A stretch of 64,000 nt of DNA from positions 1 through 64,000 of the forward strand of contig NZ_CANNDQ010000001.1 of the NCBI RefSeq assembly GCF_947503375.1, given 5' to 3'. This DNA comes from an uncultured Psychroserpens sp. (GTDB taxonomy: Bacteria > Bacteroidota > Bacteroidia > Flavobacteriales > Flavobacteriaceae). This document shows, in pieces, positions 24,952-34,886 of the stretch (position 1 is the stretch's first letter; each line of letters opens with the position of its first letter). Below the pieces are notes generated by a model. It did not search any database, was not told where the DNA came from, and was given only the letters and a program-made list of their open reading frames with translations. A program made the position numbers and the translations under genes.

Positions 24952-25746
24952 TTATCGTTCTACCTGAAACATTATTGGCAAGTTGTAAATCACAGAAACA
25001 GGCTTTCTACGTTGTTTTCCTGGTGTCATTTGTGGAATCTTTTTAGCAACACGTTCGGCTTCATTCATAAGTGCTTTATTAACCGCTCTAGTTTTAATTT
25101 CGGTTACATTACCTAAGTTATCAATTTTAAATTGCACATCAATTCTCTGCATACCTGAAAGTCCATAATCGGTAGCGATATTTGTATCAAACTTTCTTTG
25201 CACTAGTTTTCCAATTTTTTTAGACATGCATTTAATACGTTCTTGGTTTGTTTTTGATTTTTCACACCCAGGGTAAATAGGTACAACTTCAACATTTCTC
25301 ATATCAAATATTTCTATATCATCTATAGGTTCTTCGATTTTATCAATATCACCAGGCTTCATTACACTAGTAACTGTGGGTACAACATCTACTGGTTTTT
25401 CAATAAAATCAGGCGTGTCATTAGGTACAATAACTGGATCTTGATCAATAAGCTTTACGATTTTCTTGTCTTGAGGTTTTTGCTTAACCATTTCCTTTTC
25501 TACTACGTAATTTTTCATTTCAAATGTAATGTCCTCATCATCTATAACTTTTGCCATATCTGGTTTGAATACAGTACTTTTAAACTCCATTTCAAAAATA
25601 GCATAGGTTGCCAGTAAACAAAGAATTAGCCCTATTTGAAAATAGAGCGTAGAGTTTTTTTGTAAATTTGCATCATGCTTTTGTGATTTTTGCACTTTGA
25701 TATTGCTCTGACCAGCAATATCGTGCGATTTTTTAAAATTTTTCAT
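24952..25746 (-). CDS. TonB energy-transducing protein 2
   Basis: A 264-residue TonB homologue. One N-terminal membrane helix (about 33-50), a Pro/Glu/Asp/Lys-rich periplasmic linker (about 60-145), and a TonB C-terminal domain (about 160-264; GLSGMQRIDVQFKIDNLGNV, PQMTPGKQRRKPVSV). A Cys pair stands at the domain entrance (YPGCEKSKTNQERIKCMSK), as in other Bacteroidota TonBs. It transmits proton-motive force from ExbB/ExbD to outer-membrane receptors; no exbBD genes are nearby. A terminator separates it from its paralogue upstream, so each has its own transcript; the leader holds AACATT direct repeats. Confidence 0.9.
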   Translation of the reverse strand: MKNFKKSHDIAGQSNIKVQKSQKHDANLQKNSTLYFQIGLILCLLATYAIFEMEFKSTVFKPDMAKVIDDEDITFEMKNYVVEKEMVKQKPQDKKIVKLIDQDPVIVPNDTPDFIEKPVDVVPTVTSVMKPGDIDKIEEPIDDIEIFDMRNVEVVPIYPGCEKSKTNQERIKCMSKKIGKLVQRKFDTNIATDYGLSGMQRIDVQFKIDNLGNVTEIKTRAVNKALMNEAERVAKKIPQMTPGKQRRKPVSVIYNLPIMFQVER

Positions 25747-25804
25747 AATACTTAAATGTTAAATGTTAATGTTATGATAAAATCGCAATAAGCATACCAA
25801 AGTA

Positions 25805-25837
25805 AAAATCCCATCTAATTAATTTAGATGGGATTTT
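25805..25837 (-). terminator. Intrinsic terminator after TonB gene 1
   Basis: AAAATCCCATCTAA / loop ttaat / TTAGATGGGATTTT, lying 28 bp after the stop of the upstream tonB gene on the minus strand. Confidence 0.9.
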
Positions 25838-25864
25838 GAACATTGTATAAATATGTTTAAAATT

Positions 25865-26590
25865 CTAGTCTTGCACTTGGAATAATATTGGAAGTGAGTA
25901 AGGTACTGTTACAGCTTTACCTCTTTGCTTTCCTGGTTGCATTTTAGGTAGCAAACCTATAACACGTTTTGCTTCCTTCTCTAAAGCTGGATTAGGAGCT
26001 CTTGCTTGTATGTTTGTAATATTACCCGTTTTATCTATCTTAAAGATAACACTTATACGTTGCTTACCTGTTAACCCTAAATCACTGGCTAGATCTGTAT
26101 TAAACTTACGGTTAACAAATTTAGATATCTTGTTCGACATACATTGTTTCTTAGCATTGTTACCTTTTTCATTTTCGCAACCTGGAAAAATAGGTACATT
26201 TTCAATAACTGCAAATGGAACTTCAATATCTTCTTCTACTTCTTCAACTTCTACATCTTCAACTTCAACGATAACCTCTTCTTGATCTGTCTCTGTAGAT
26301 TCAATAACTGTTTCTTCAATCTCTTTCTCATCCTCTACAATTTCAATCTCTTCAGGCACTACTGGAGGTGGAGGTGGAGGTGGAGGTGGAATGATTTCTT
26401 GGTTAGTGATTGGAATTTCTTCCTCAAATTCGTCATCTACGTTCAATTGCCCTATATCTATATCCGACTTATCGTATGATTTATAGTTTATAGTAAGATA
26501 GGTCAATGTCATCATCAACGCTAAACCAACTGCAAAAAAGAGTGAGGCATTTCTGCTCACATCAGATTTTATATTCTTTTTTGGTTCCAT
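25865..26590 (-). CDS. TonB energy-transducing protein 1
   Basis: A 241-residue TonB homologue: a cytoplasmic basic start, one membrane helix (about 15-33), a linker with nine consecutive prolines (encoded by GGAGGT-type repeats on the plus strand) followed by a Glu/Val-rich acidic stretch, and a C-terminal TonB domain (about 135-241; GLTGKQRISVIFKIDKTGNI, LPKMQPGKQRGKAVTV). The Cys pair PGCENEKGNNAKKQCMSN matches that of TonB 2. The two proteins share the C-terminal domain closely but not the linker, so they are paralogues that may serve different receptor sets or periplasm spans. Confidence 0.92.
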   Translation of the reverse strand: MEPKKNIKSDVSRNASLFFAVGLALMMTLTYLTINYKSYDKSDIDIGQLNVDDEFEEEIPITNQEIIPPPPPPPPPVVPEEIEIVEDEKEIEETVIESTETDQEEVIVEVEDVEVEEVEEDIEVPFAVIENVPIFPGCENEKGNNAKKQCMSNKISKFVNRKFNTDLASDLGLTGKQRISVIFKIDKTGNITNIQARAPNPALEKEAKRVIGLLPKMQPGKQRGKAVTVPYSLPILFQVQD

Positions 26591-26650
26591 ATAAAGAGTT
26601 TTAAGATTGCTAAATTAACCAAAAAAATGTTAAAAAAGCAAGTGAATATT

Positions 26651-27016
26651 TCATTTTAACTTTAGTTTATTTCTATAGTGCAACAATAAGGAGGCTAATA
26701 TAACTCCAATTGTATTTGCTATTACATCAAGATAATCTGGTGTTCTAAAATCTGTCAGTATAGATTGTAGTGCTTCAATAATAATGCCATAAGTGATAGC
26801 TATCACTACTGCAATCAAAATCATGTAGTTCTTCTTTATTGTTCTAAGGTAATTAAACAACAACAAGGTAAGTAATGCATATGCAATGCAATGGTAAATT
26901 TTATCATCGTAAGATAATCCTAAATTAGGCACTACTCCAATATTACTTAAACTTCCAATGGTAAGCGCTATTAAATAAACAATAAGAATTACTAATGCCC
27001 AACGTTTAAGCACCAA
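26651..27016 (-). CDS. VanZ-like membrane protein
   Basis: A 121-residue protein with four hydrophobic segments (about 8-28, 42-60, 67-85, 95-115) and the VanZ-like pattern ([44 protein letters not shown]). VanZ of enterococci gives low-level teicoplanin resistance, but the family is broad and no such role should be assumed here. Its start overlaps the end of gcvH by 11 bp, so the two are translationally coupled. The same gene order beside sprA is common in flavobacteria as far as I recall. Confidence 0.8.
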   Translation of the reverse strand: MVLKRWALVILIVYLIALTIGSLSNIGVVPNLGLSYDDKIYHCIAYALLTLLLFNYLRTIKKNYMILIAVVIAITYGIIIEALQSILTDFRTPDYLDVIANTIGVILASLLLHYRNKLKLK

Positions 27017-27386
27017 CTATAGCTTTATAATCATCTGCTGAGAGTAATTGATCGATTTGTGAAGCATCAGAAAACTTGATCTTAATCATCCAACCATCGC
27101 CATAAGGATCTGAATTCACTTTTTCTGGCTCATCTTCTAATAACTCATTAAAATCAGTTATTTCTCCAGATAATGGTAAAAAGAGATCAGAAACTGTTTT
27201 TACGGCTTCAACAGTACCAAAAATTTCTTCAGCTTCTAGTGTTTCATCTAAGGTTTCAACTTCTACATATACGATATCACCTAATTCGCCTTGAGCAAAA
27301 TCTGTAATTCCTACAGTAGCAGTATCGCCTTCTATTTTTACCCACTCATGGTCTTTTGTGTATTTTAAATCTGATGGTATATTCAT
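27006..27386 (-). CDS. gcvH: Glycine cleavage system H protein
   Basis: A 126-residue cytoplasmic lipoyl carrier of the glycine cleavage complex, shuttling the aminomethyl group between the P, T and L proteins. The lipoylated lysine is K63 in [18 protein letters not shown]; the family start [16 protein letters not shown] is clear. Length is typical. It has its own consensus promoter just after sprA, and P, T and L protein genes are not in this window. Confidence 0.96.
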   Translation of the reverse strand: MNIPSDLKYTKDHEWVKIEGDTATVGITDFAQGELGDIVYVEVETLDETLEAEEIFGTVEAVKTVSDLFLPLSGEITDFNELLEDEPEKVNSDPYGDGWMIKIKFSDASQIDQLLSADDYKAIVGA

Positions 27387-27412
27387 CTTACAAATAATAG
27401 TTTATATGCTTA

Positions 27413-27442
27413 CAAAAGTAATTTTTTTGTGTTTAGTTTCAA
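27413..27442 (-). promoter_or_regulatory. Promoter of gcvH
   Basis: On the minus strand TTG (27440-27442), 19 bp spacer, TACTTTTG (27413-27420): exact Bacteroidota consensus, starting right after the sprA stop codon; leader about 20 nt. Confidence 0.75.
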
Positions 27443-27444
27443 TA

Positions 27445-30400
27445 TTAATTACCAAAATTATATCGTAATGTAAATCCTGAACGAATGGTTGTTTGTGGAA
27501 ATGCAGTAGATATCTCAAATTCAGAGAAGGTATAGTCAAAATAGAATATAGCAGTTAGGTTTTTAGTGAATGCATAATCAGCTGCGTATTTGATTCCCCA
27601 AACTGTTTGTCCTTGAGTGATTTGATTATTTTCAATATCTAGATATCGTATTATCGTCTTATTATTTCTAACAGAAACATCAGCTTTCATGTTCAAATCA
27701 CTTTTTATGATTTGTCTTGGTCCTGCTAATTTAGATCGGATACGTACATCTTTTATTCTATAGCCTAAACCTAGTATATACTCGTTTCCTTGAATTTCAG
27801 TTAAAAGATTATTGTCAAAACTTAAAGATAGGATTCGATCTTTTTTCATCTCGGCAAGTATCTTTATTGAGTTTTTCATTTCAAAGTCTAATCTGAAGAG
27901 TGGACTAAATTGTTCTTCTAAGTTAATATTACTAAATACGGTTCGGTTTTTTAAATTTCCTGATTGATCTAACACATCTGGGTTTTGATCTTCATAAGAA
28001 ACACCTGGTTGTAGTAATGCTGGATTTAGGTCTAAATTAGTTCTAAACTGGTTTATGGTATAGCTAGATCTATAACCATGCGTAATAGAAAAACGTTTGA
28101 AGTTTTTCTTAAACCATTTCATTTTCATGAAACCTGTATATTTTAACTGCCAATTAGGAATAGGAATATCTCTAAATGCAGATAGCCCAATCTTATCTGG
28201 ACTGCTTCCTTTATAAGCTGCTAAAAATGCAGGTAGTAATACAGCTTGATTTGTTTTTCCGAAACCTAACGGGAAGCCTTCTCCATCAACCGCATAGTTA
28301 TCGTTACCATAATAGTTTCTAGCTAGTCTTTGAGCTACAACGAGCCTGTTGGCTCTAAAATCATCAAATGCAGCAGATTGATTCTCATCACTTTTGCTAA
28401 ATGCCGTTTTAATAAGTGATGTGGAGATGTTAAAATTACCAAACGAATTTCTAATTAGAGATTCGTATTGCAGTTGACCGTCGCCATTAATATCTCTCAC
28501 CCTGAAGTTTTCTCCTAAATTTTTCGAATAGGTTCTGTTTCCTGTGATATCTATCTTTAAATCTTTAACCAACTCGACATTGGCTGAGATGTCTAAGACA
28601 CGGTTGGTTACTTCAGTATATTGTTGATTAAAATCTGGGAATACGGTTAGCCAACCATTACGAGCTACACGATCTCTTATGTCTGCTTGACTACCAAAAG
28701 TATATCCAAATGTTGGTTTCAATGTTCCTATAAATCCAGGTGTTTGTAAGTAACCTGGCAAAAACGTACCGTTATTTTCTGAATAATTAATTTGAATTCG
28801 CTTAACGCTCGTTAATAGGTCTATTGCACCATTCAAAATTTTTGTTCCAGCACCTTCTTTACTTTTCTGGTTAGTAGTATTAGGTGCATTCGCATTTTTC
28901 CCTTTTTCTTCTAATCCTTTTGGTACTGCTCTACTTCTTGCTGAGCCTCTGCCTTTTCTCTTTTTTACTAAACCTACATATTTATATAGGCTTTCCATAT
29001 TCAAGCTAGAATTAATGTTATGCGTATTCGCATTTTGGATAGAGTGTCCTAAATTGTAGGTGTTAATAATGTCTGGATTATCGGGATCTCTAATTTGTAG
29101 ATTTTCATTTAAATCTGAACCTTTTTGCCACTGAAAATCTCCAGTATAAGAATACGTAGCTCTTAAAAAGCTTAATGTTGGAATTTTATATAATGGAATT
29201 TCATAATTAATTTGTAATTGTTGATTTTGAATGTTAGGATCTCCTACATCAAAGAATCCATCCCATACGTCTAAAGTTGGATCTTGTCTTCCATTGATGA
29301 TATCATCAACGAAATAATTTCTAACAATGTTTGTATTCGAGGCCATAAAATTTAGACTAAGTGCTTTAGTAAGGTTATAGTTTATGGCATATTGAAGGTT
29401 AAAATTATAATTTCTTCTGAATAGCTCTTCAATTCCTATATTATCACCTGCTAGGTCAACTTCTCTAAACTTTTGCTTGTTGAATTGTCTTATAATATCT
29501 GTATTGACTGAAAAACTTGTAGGAATTGGATTAAAGTTGAAGTCTTTAAGTATTTTCCAATACTTTCCTCTGAAAAGTGAATCGTTTTTCTTGAATGGCT
29601 CTATACTTTTAGGCTCAAAACTATAATTATAATTAACTCCTGCTCTCACATTTTGATCTAATGACCTTTCTATTTCAAAATCTCTATGTTCAACTTTATT
29701 GTACGAATAATTGAATGTTAAATTCTCGACATCATAAAACCGAGGTTTTTTATCTGTAGTTCTGTTTTTTCTAACTCCAATGAAGTTAATGCTTTTTCGT
29801 TTGGTATAGTTTTCATTGACATTTAAGATAGAATCTTTATTATTGGTATTATCCAATTGGGTTTCTAATTTAATATCTCTATAAAACTCATCGTACTCTG
29901 GAGTAATGATTTCTTCACCTACACCATAATTAAAAGGTATTTGAACACCCCATTTTTTAGGCAATAGTTGTCCTAAATTAATATTAGTGACTATATCGTA
30001 TTGTTCAACATCTTCTCTACTTCTTTCATTTGGTCGCTGTTCTACAGAACCAAAACCAATTGTACTTTTTCTTCCTGTGGCACTCACATCGGCAAAATCG
30101 GCAAAATTAGCATCCATAGCTGCAACTGCTGCCCAACCACCTTCATTGTCAAGATCTGACATACGCAACTCGTTAAACCATACTTCTCCGCAAACATCTA
30201 ATCCAGAGAAACCAGGGTTTTTAAGACCAACCATCAACACTCTTATATCTCCAAAGTTTGGATTTCCTATGATAGATACACGCTGTACTTTGCTTACACC
30301 TGTAGGATAAGGATCAAATTCATCAACTTCTGAAAGTTCGCCATCTACTAAATCATAGAATGTAGGATCGGGATCTGCTAGAGTTCCATTAGTAATCCCT

Positions 30401-33400
30401 AAAGATTTTATTTGTTCAAGAACATCTAAGCCTATGTTGATCTCATTAGATTCTGGCCAGATTTGTTCTGGTGAACCTCCTGAAGATACTTGAAGTGGTA
30501 CTTCAATTTGGTAATAATTTTGAGTAAAATCGTTACCCATACGAATGAAACCAACCAATTCTCCATCTGCTAAATTTCCTTGATCTCCTTCTTCGGCATG
30601 GATAAACATACGCAACTTATTGTACTGTCGCATATCTACATTGATATTCTTGAAAACACCTCTAGAATCTCTAGGCTCTAATTCGCAAACATCAACTTGA
30701 AGTGATTGCTCATTCTGTCTTATGATATTGTTATTGTTGTTGAGTTGTTCTAATTGCACACCTGGAGGCAGGACATAATCTCCATCATTTTGCTGTAAAC
30801 CAACTACTCCAACGTTTAATTCGGTTGTATCACCACTGTTATCTGGTTCATCATCCAAGGTTAATGTATAGCGCCTCCAATCACTACGAACTAAATCTAA
30901 AGTAGCAAAACGCAATACTCGCCTTTCTTGAAATCCTGTTAAAAATAATCTAGCAAAGCGAACCGAACGAATATCTGTAATACCTCCAATAGCGTCTGTA
31001 GGATTAGCGATTGGAATTCTAAATTGATACCATGTTACTGTTCGTGTTTCGCCATTAGGCAAAGTGACATTACGGTTCTTAATATCATTAATTTGTGGGT
31101 TATTCGCATTTAATGTGTTTGGTGTGATATCAATTTCATATTGGAAGTAACTATCAATGGTATTCATGGTGTTATCTCTATTGATATCTTCAACATCAGG
31201 TTGGGTTGTTGAACCTCTATTAGTATCGCTAAAAACATCTGGTGAGTTTCCTTGTTGACCATTATATCGTTTATAACGCTCAAAAATATTACCGTCTGTA
31301 TTTAAATAATAGGTGTAATTGTCATTTGCTGGATCAGCCCCAAAAGCACCACCAAATATTGAGGTTTCTTCAGTATCATCATATCCATCATACCCAACAT
31401 CTTGATTTGCTCTTTCTTGACCTCCAGTTGAAAATGTATAGATCAAAGATTGGTTTCTAGGTACTACCGTATTATAATTGGTAGGTACAAAACTACTGAT
31501 ATCACCATCTTCTGGCAATCCATTTTCATATTGTTTTTTACCATCTTTTAATACATCTTCAGAGATGTTTCCAAGATTTATAAAAAGCTTCCCTCCTTGA
31601 GCTGGAGCTGTGTCATTTAAAAATGGGTCTTGAACCCAAAAATCAATATACTCAACATTAGCCTGTTCAAAATCTGTAGAGGTGATTTGTCTAGTAATTC
31701 CTGCCCAACTATCATCAGCATCTATAACTCCGTCAGCTGCATCTGGATCAAAGTTATATGGCCCTCTTTCTGTTGGATAGTATACCAAGTCAAGTGAATT
31801 AATTACCGTTTGTTGTCCTTGAGCAATATCTATTTCAGGAAAGACCTCGTCAATAAAAATTCGTCTTGTATATAGGTCTGACACATCTTCATCAGAAATA
31901 TCTCCAGGTCTTTGATTACTATAAAAAATTGGGTCAATAGTATACCAGTTTAAGAAGGCTCTATCGAAACCATTCTGTATGCCATTTTCATCTTCTCCTA
32001 AAAACCCTGGATAAGTTTTACCTAACAATCTAGGGCGACTTGATAAGAACCAAGCTTGAGGAGACAGAAGATCTATTGCGCCTTGTGTGCCTTCAAAATC
32101 ATCAATGTAAGCAGTTGCTTCATTATTGAAATCGGTTCCTTTGGGAGCGCCTGGTGCTAGATAGGCAAATTCACCCCTCAATGAAAGGTTTGATGGCACA
32201 TCAGTATCTACATTTGGTAATTTATTCACTAACCTCGTAAAGAAAGGTACTTCTGTAGAATAATTTCCATTAAAACCAAAAATAGTATTGTTAATTGGTT
32301 CAGTATTGAAATTGGCTTTTTGTGTTATTGGTCTTTCATTTAAATTTAAAAGTGTAGCGCCAAGTACAAAATTTTCATTAAACTGATGCTCAACATTCAC
32401 GCCTGTAAAACGTCTGGTTTGTTGGCCAAATATAGCATTGTTTTCTACTGAAACATTAATTGGGGTGTTTGATGCTTTTAAAGCTTCGTCAAGTATTTGA
32501 ACGCGACCAATCTGATAGTTTACTGTGTAGTCAACGCCTTCTACTAATGTACGTCCACCTGCAGTTACTACAACTGATCCACGAGGCACATTAAATGCTC
32601 CTAAAGGAATGCCATCACCACCTGATGATTTATACCGTCCTTTAATTTGGAATTTATTTTTTTCAGCTTCATCTAAAGCAGCTGTTTTTGTTTGCTTATA
32701 GAGAATATCATAAACATACTTTTCTTGATTCAGGTTGGTATATGTATCCTGTTCATAATCTACTTCATTGTTATTTGGGTCGCCATCATCATCTAAAACA
32801 TCAAATAAATAGCGCCCAAAAGGCTCTACTTTAGTGAATATGATTTTACCATTTTGTGTAAGCACAGTTAATCCTGGAACAAAATCGAAAAACCCATCAC
32901 CATTCTGTTGTGGATCGTTATTAAAGTTTAATCGATCTAAATGAAATAAACGAATCAACGGTGTATCTAATATTTCACCGTCGTCATTTTGGTTAAATGG
33001 TGTATTGTTGTCAAATGTAGGGAACGATGTCCCTTCAACTGGAGCAATATAATTTAAAGGTGATGCTTCAGTATAGAAAATATTAAGTCTAAAATCATCT
33101 CGCTCTAATTGAAAAGCTCCTGTATCATAGACGTTTTTCATCATTAAATCCCAAATGGGCTCTTCAACACTTGTGATAGGACTCTTAAGCATCTTAACTA
33201 TTAAACTTTGTGTAGAACCAACAGCAATTACAAAGCTGTCATTAATCCCGTCTCCATTAGAGTCGACACCATTATCTATTGTACCATCACCATCAACATC
33301 TGCATCTGTGGCATCATTAATCCCATCACCATCAGTATCTGTCCCGTTATCTGGGTTACCGTCACCATTTACATCAACGTCAGCATTGTTAGGAATTCCA

Positions 33401-34884
33401 TCTTGATCATCATCACTATCTGTTGCCGTAGAATTAACACCATCATTGGCAAATTCACCAACTTGATATACTTGTCCTCCAACGGTATATTGAAAAGCAA
33501 CTGCTAAAATTTCATCATTCAACAAACGCTGATTTAACGAAATATAACCTAATTGAGCATTTAACTGATAATCTGTTCCTTGTTGTAATTTTCTTGCGTT
33601 TTCTAGTTTTCCAAAGTCAAAGCCTTCATTAGCAGTAGTTAAAATACCTTGTTCAACAGTTGTAATATCTCTTACTATTGGTGATAACAATGAGCCTGGA
33701 CCACCAATATTTGTTGGATCGAAAGCATTATTGACATTGTCTGGAAACTGGCTACCTTCAGCTACGTTTATAAATCCAGCAGGTGGATTATCTAGACCAA
33801 TAGTTTCAAACTCTCCTAGATCTTGAAATGCAGCTACATTTCTAACATTATCTGTTTGGTTACTTCTATTGGTTACCCAAACTTCAATTCTAGTGACTTG
33901 GATATTGTTGTTGATGAATGGATAACGAAGCATGGCTTCATCATAACTATTCCTAAAATATTGTGCTAAAAAGAAGTGCCTATTTTCATCATAGTCTCTT
34001 GCAAAGAATTCAAATTCGTCAAGTGTTCCACCACCTTGAGCTACAACAGATTGCGATTGCGATTGTTGTTCAGAGAAAATAGCAGTTACTCTAGTTTTGC
34101 CAAATTGCAACTCAGTCTTAACTCCAAAGAGGCTTTGAGCTCCAGTAATTAATGAACTGTTGAGAGGCATTGCAACATTACCTACTTCAATTTTTCTGAC
34201 AATATCGTCTTCTGTTGGTGTGTACTCTAACTTGACCAAGTTTTGAAAATCAAATGTAGATTCAGTATCATAATTGGCGGTTACTTGTAATCGTGTCCCA
34301 ACCTTACCTAATAAGCTCAAGCTAATACGTTGATCGAAATCAAATGTAAAATTACTTCTGTTTCTAGGTGAAAATATAGGGTTATCTTGTTTGGTAAATA
34401 AAACACCTAAATCCATCTCTACTGAACCTTGTGGAATAACTTCAATGGTATTACCACCAAATAGTGTTTCAAAAAAGCCTGAATTCACATAAAATTCTGG
34501 TAATAAGTTTTTTTGTTCCTCTTCAGCACCGTCTTTTTTTCCTTCAGCAGCATCAATTTTTTGCTTATAATATAATCGCTGTTGCTCTAGAAGCACTAGT
34601 TTTTGATACTCTTGTGGTGTTAATATGATTGGATAATTAATATTGAAAGTACCAACCGTTTCTGTATAAATATAACGGTCTGTAACAGGATCATATGTGT
34701 ATTTCGAAACGATACTCTGTGGGTTTGGCATGCTTAAATTTCCTAATGAAAACCCTGTTTTAGTACTATCTTGTATAACTGGATTTTGTTGAGAAAAAGC
34801 TAATGAGCTTAGCAATACCAAAGCTGGAATATATAGAAAGCGCTGAATAAATTTTACTAAAGTATAGTTAGTTGTTGTAATCAA
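27445..34884 (-). CDS. sprA: SprA, outer-membrane translocon of the type IX secretion system
   Basis: A 2479-residue protein, very near the size of known SprA/Sov proteins, which form a giant single-chain barrel through which type IX substrates leave the periplasm. A signal peptide (about 1-31, ending SSLAFSQ) is followed by a region with repeated SprA-type elements (LGKVGTRLQVTANYDT; VTRIEVWVTNRS; FARLFLTGFQERRV) and long aromatic-rich beta-strand regions to a C-terminal YNFGN. Residues about 488-550 are a Ca-binding thrombospondin-type-3-like run (see repeat entry). The gene starts 2 bp after ruvA and must be co-transcribed with it. It is needed for secretion of adhesins like the one at the left edge and for gliding. 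Confidence 0.96.
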   Translation of the reverse strand: MITTTNYTLVKFIQRFLYIPALVLLSSLAFSQQNPVIQDSTKTGFSLGNLSMPNPQSIVSKYTYDPVTDRYIYTETVGTFNINYPIILTPQEYQKLVLLEQQRLYYKQKIDAAEGKKDGAEEEQKNLLPEFYVNSGFFETLFGGNTIEVIPQGSVEMDLGVLFTKQDNPIFSPRNRSNFTFDFDQRISLSLLGKVGTRLQVTANYDTESTFDFQNLVKLEYTPTEDDIVRKIEVGNVAMPLNSSLITGAQSLFGVKTELQFGKTRVTAIFSEQQSQSQSVVAQGGGTLDEFEFFARDYDENRHFFLAQYFRNSYDEAMLRYPFINNNIQVTRIEVWVTNRSNQTDNVRNVAAFQDLGEFETIGLDNPPAGFINVAEGSQFPDNVNNAFDPTNIGGPGSLLSPIVRDITTVEQGILTTANEGFDFGKLENARKLQQGTDYQLNAQLGYISLNQRLLNDEILAVAFQYTVGGQVYQVGEFANDGVNSTATDSDDDQDGIPNNADVDVNGDGNPDNGTDTDGDGINDATDADVDGDGTIDNGVDSNGDGINDSFVIAVGSTQSLIVKMLKSPITSVEEPIWDLMMKNVYDTGAFQLERDDFRLNIFYTEASPLNYIAPVEGTSFPTFDNNTPFNQNDDGEILDTPLIRLFHLDRLNFNNDPQQNGDGFFDFVPGLTVLTQNGKIIFTKVEPFGRYLFDVLDDDGDPNNNEVDYEQDTYTNLNQEKYVYDILYKQTKTAALDEAEKNKFQIKGRYKSSGGDGIPLGAFNVPRGSVVVTAGGRTLVEGVDYTVNYQIGRVQILDEALKASNTPINVSVENNAIFGQQTRRFTGVNVEHQFNENFVLGATLLNLNERPITQKANFNTEPINNTIFGFNGNYSTEVPFFTRLVNKLPNVDTDVPSNLSLRGEFAYLAPGAPKGTDFNNEATAYIDDFEGTQGAIDLLSPQAWFLSSRPRLLGKTYPGFLGEDENGIQNGFDRAFLNWYTIDPIFYSNQRPGDISDEDVSDLYTRRIFIDEVFPEIDIAQGQQTVINSLDLVYYPTERGPYNFDPDAADGVIDADDSWAGITRQITSTDFEQANVEYIDFWVQDPFLNDTAPAQGGKLFINLGNISEDVLKDGKKQYENGLPEDGDISSFVPTNYNTVVPRNQSLIYTFSTGGQERANQDVGYDGYDDTEETSIFGGAFGADPANDNYTYYLNTDGNIFERYKRYNGQQGNSPDVFSDTNRGSTTQPDVEDINRDNTMNTIDSYFQYEIDITPNTLNANNPQINDIKNRNVTLPNGETRTVTWYQFRIPIANPTDAIGGITDIRSVRFARLFLTGFQERRVLRFATLDLVRSDWRRYTLTLDDEPDNSGDTTELNVGVVGLQQNDGDYVLPPGVQLEQLNNNNNIIRQNEQSLQVDVCELEPRDSRGVFKNINVDMRQYNKLRMFIHAEEGDQGNLADGELVGFIRMGNDFTQNYYQIEVPLQVSSGGSPEQIWPESNEINIGLDVLEQIKSLGITNGTLADPDPTFYDLVDGELSEVDEFDPYPTGVSKVQRVSIIGNPNFGDIRVLMVGLKNPGFSGLDVCGEVWFNELRMSDLDNEGGWAAVAAMDANFADFADVSATGRKSTIGFGSVEQRPNERSREDVEQYDIVTNINLGQLLPKKWGVQIPFNYGVGEEIITPEYDEFYRDIKLETQLDNTNNKDSILNVNENYTKRKSINFIGVRKNRTTDKKPRFYDVENLTFNYSYNKVEHRDFEIERSLDQNVRAGVNYNYSFEPKSIEPFKKNDSLFRGKYWKILKDFNFNPIPTSFSVNTDIIRQFNKQKFREVDLAGDNIGIEELFRRNYNFNLQYAINYNLTKALSLNFMASNTNIVRNYFVDDIINGRQDPTLDVWDGFFDVGDPNIQNQQLQINYEIPLYKIPTLSFLRATYSYTGDFQWQKGSDLNENLQIRDPDNPDIINTYNLGHSIQNANTHNINSSLNMESLYKYVGLVKKRKGRGSARSRAVPKGLEEKGKNANAPNTTNQKSKEGAGTKILNGAIDLLTSVKRIQINYSENNGTFLPGYLQTPGFIGTLKPTFGYTFGSQADIRDRVARNGWLTVFPDFNQQYTEVTNRVLDISANVELVKDLKIDITGNRTYSKNLGENFRVRDINGDGQLQYESLIRNSFGNFNISTSLIKTAFSKSDENQSAAFDDFRANRLVVAQRLARNYYGNDNYAVDGEGFPLGFGKTNQAVLLPAFLAAYKGSSPDKIGLSAFRDIPIPNWQLKYTGFMKMKWFKKNFKRFSITHGYRSSYTINQFRTNLDLNPALLQPGVSYEDQNPDVLDQSGNLKNRTVFSNINLEEQFSPLFRLDFEMKNSIKILAEMKKDRILSLSFDNNLLTEIQGNEYILGLGYRIKDVRIRSKLAGPRQIIKSDLNMKADVSVRNNKTIIRYLDIENNQITQGQTVWGIKYAADYAFTKNLTAIFYFDYTFSEFEISTAFPQTTIRSGFTLRYNFGN
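33235..33421 (-). repeat. Thrombospondin type 3-like Asp-rich repeat run inside SprA
   Basis: About four units of the kind D.DGDGINDATDADVDGDG follow each other (DNGTDTDGDG, VDSNGDGIND). Such repeats bind calcium in extracellular proteins. At DNA level it looks like a degenerate minisatellite (CATCACCATCA-type runs on the plus strand), but it stays in frame and is protein-driven. Confidence 0.75.
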
Positions 34885-34886
34885 AT

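Noticed and set aside
25753-25775. AACATT direct repeats in the leader of TonB gene 2, considered as an operator
   Set aside because: Short, AT-only and common in this base composition; no supporting symmetry such as a Fur box.
26364-26390. GGAGGT tandem run, looks like a microsatellite or strong Shine-Dalgarno array
   Set aside because: It is the complement of proline codons (nine Pro) in the TonB 1 linker on the minus strand.
26651-27016. VanZ-like protein as a glycopeptide resistance gene
   Set aside because: No vanHAX-type genes; it is coupled to gcvH, and the family is common in organisms without such resistance.
29987-30310. 107-aa plus-strand ORF inside sprA
   Set aside because: Antisense shadow; no promoter, no recognisable domain, and sprA is clearly coding here. 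The same applies to the ORFs at 31242, 33155 and 33208.
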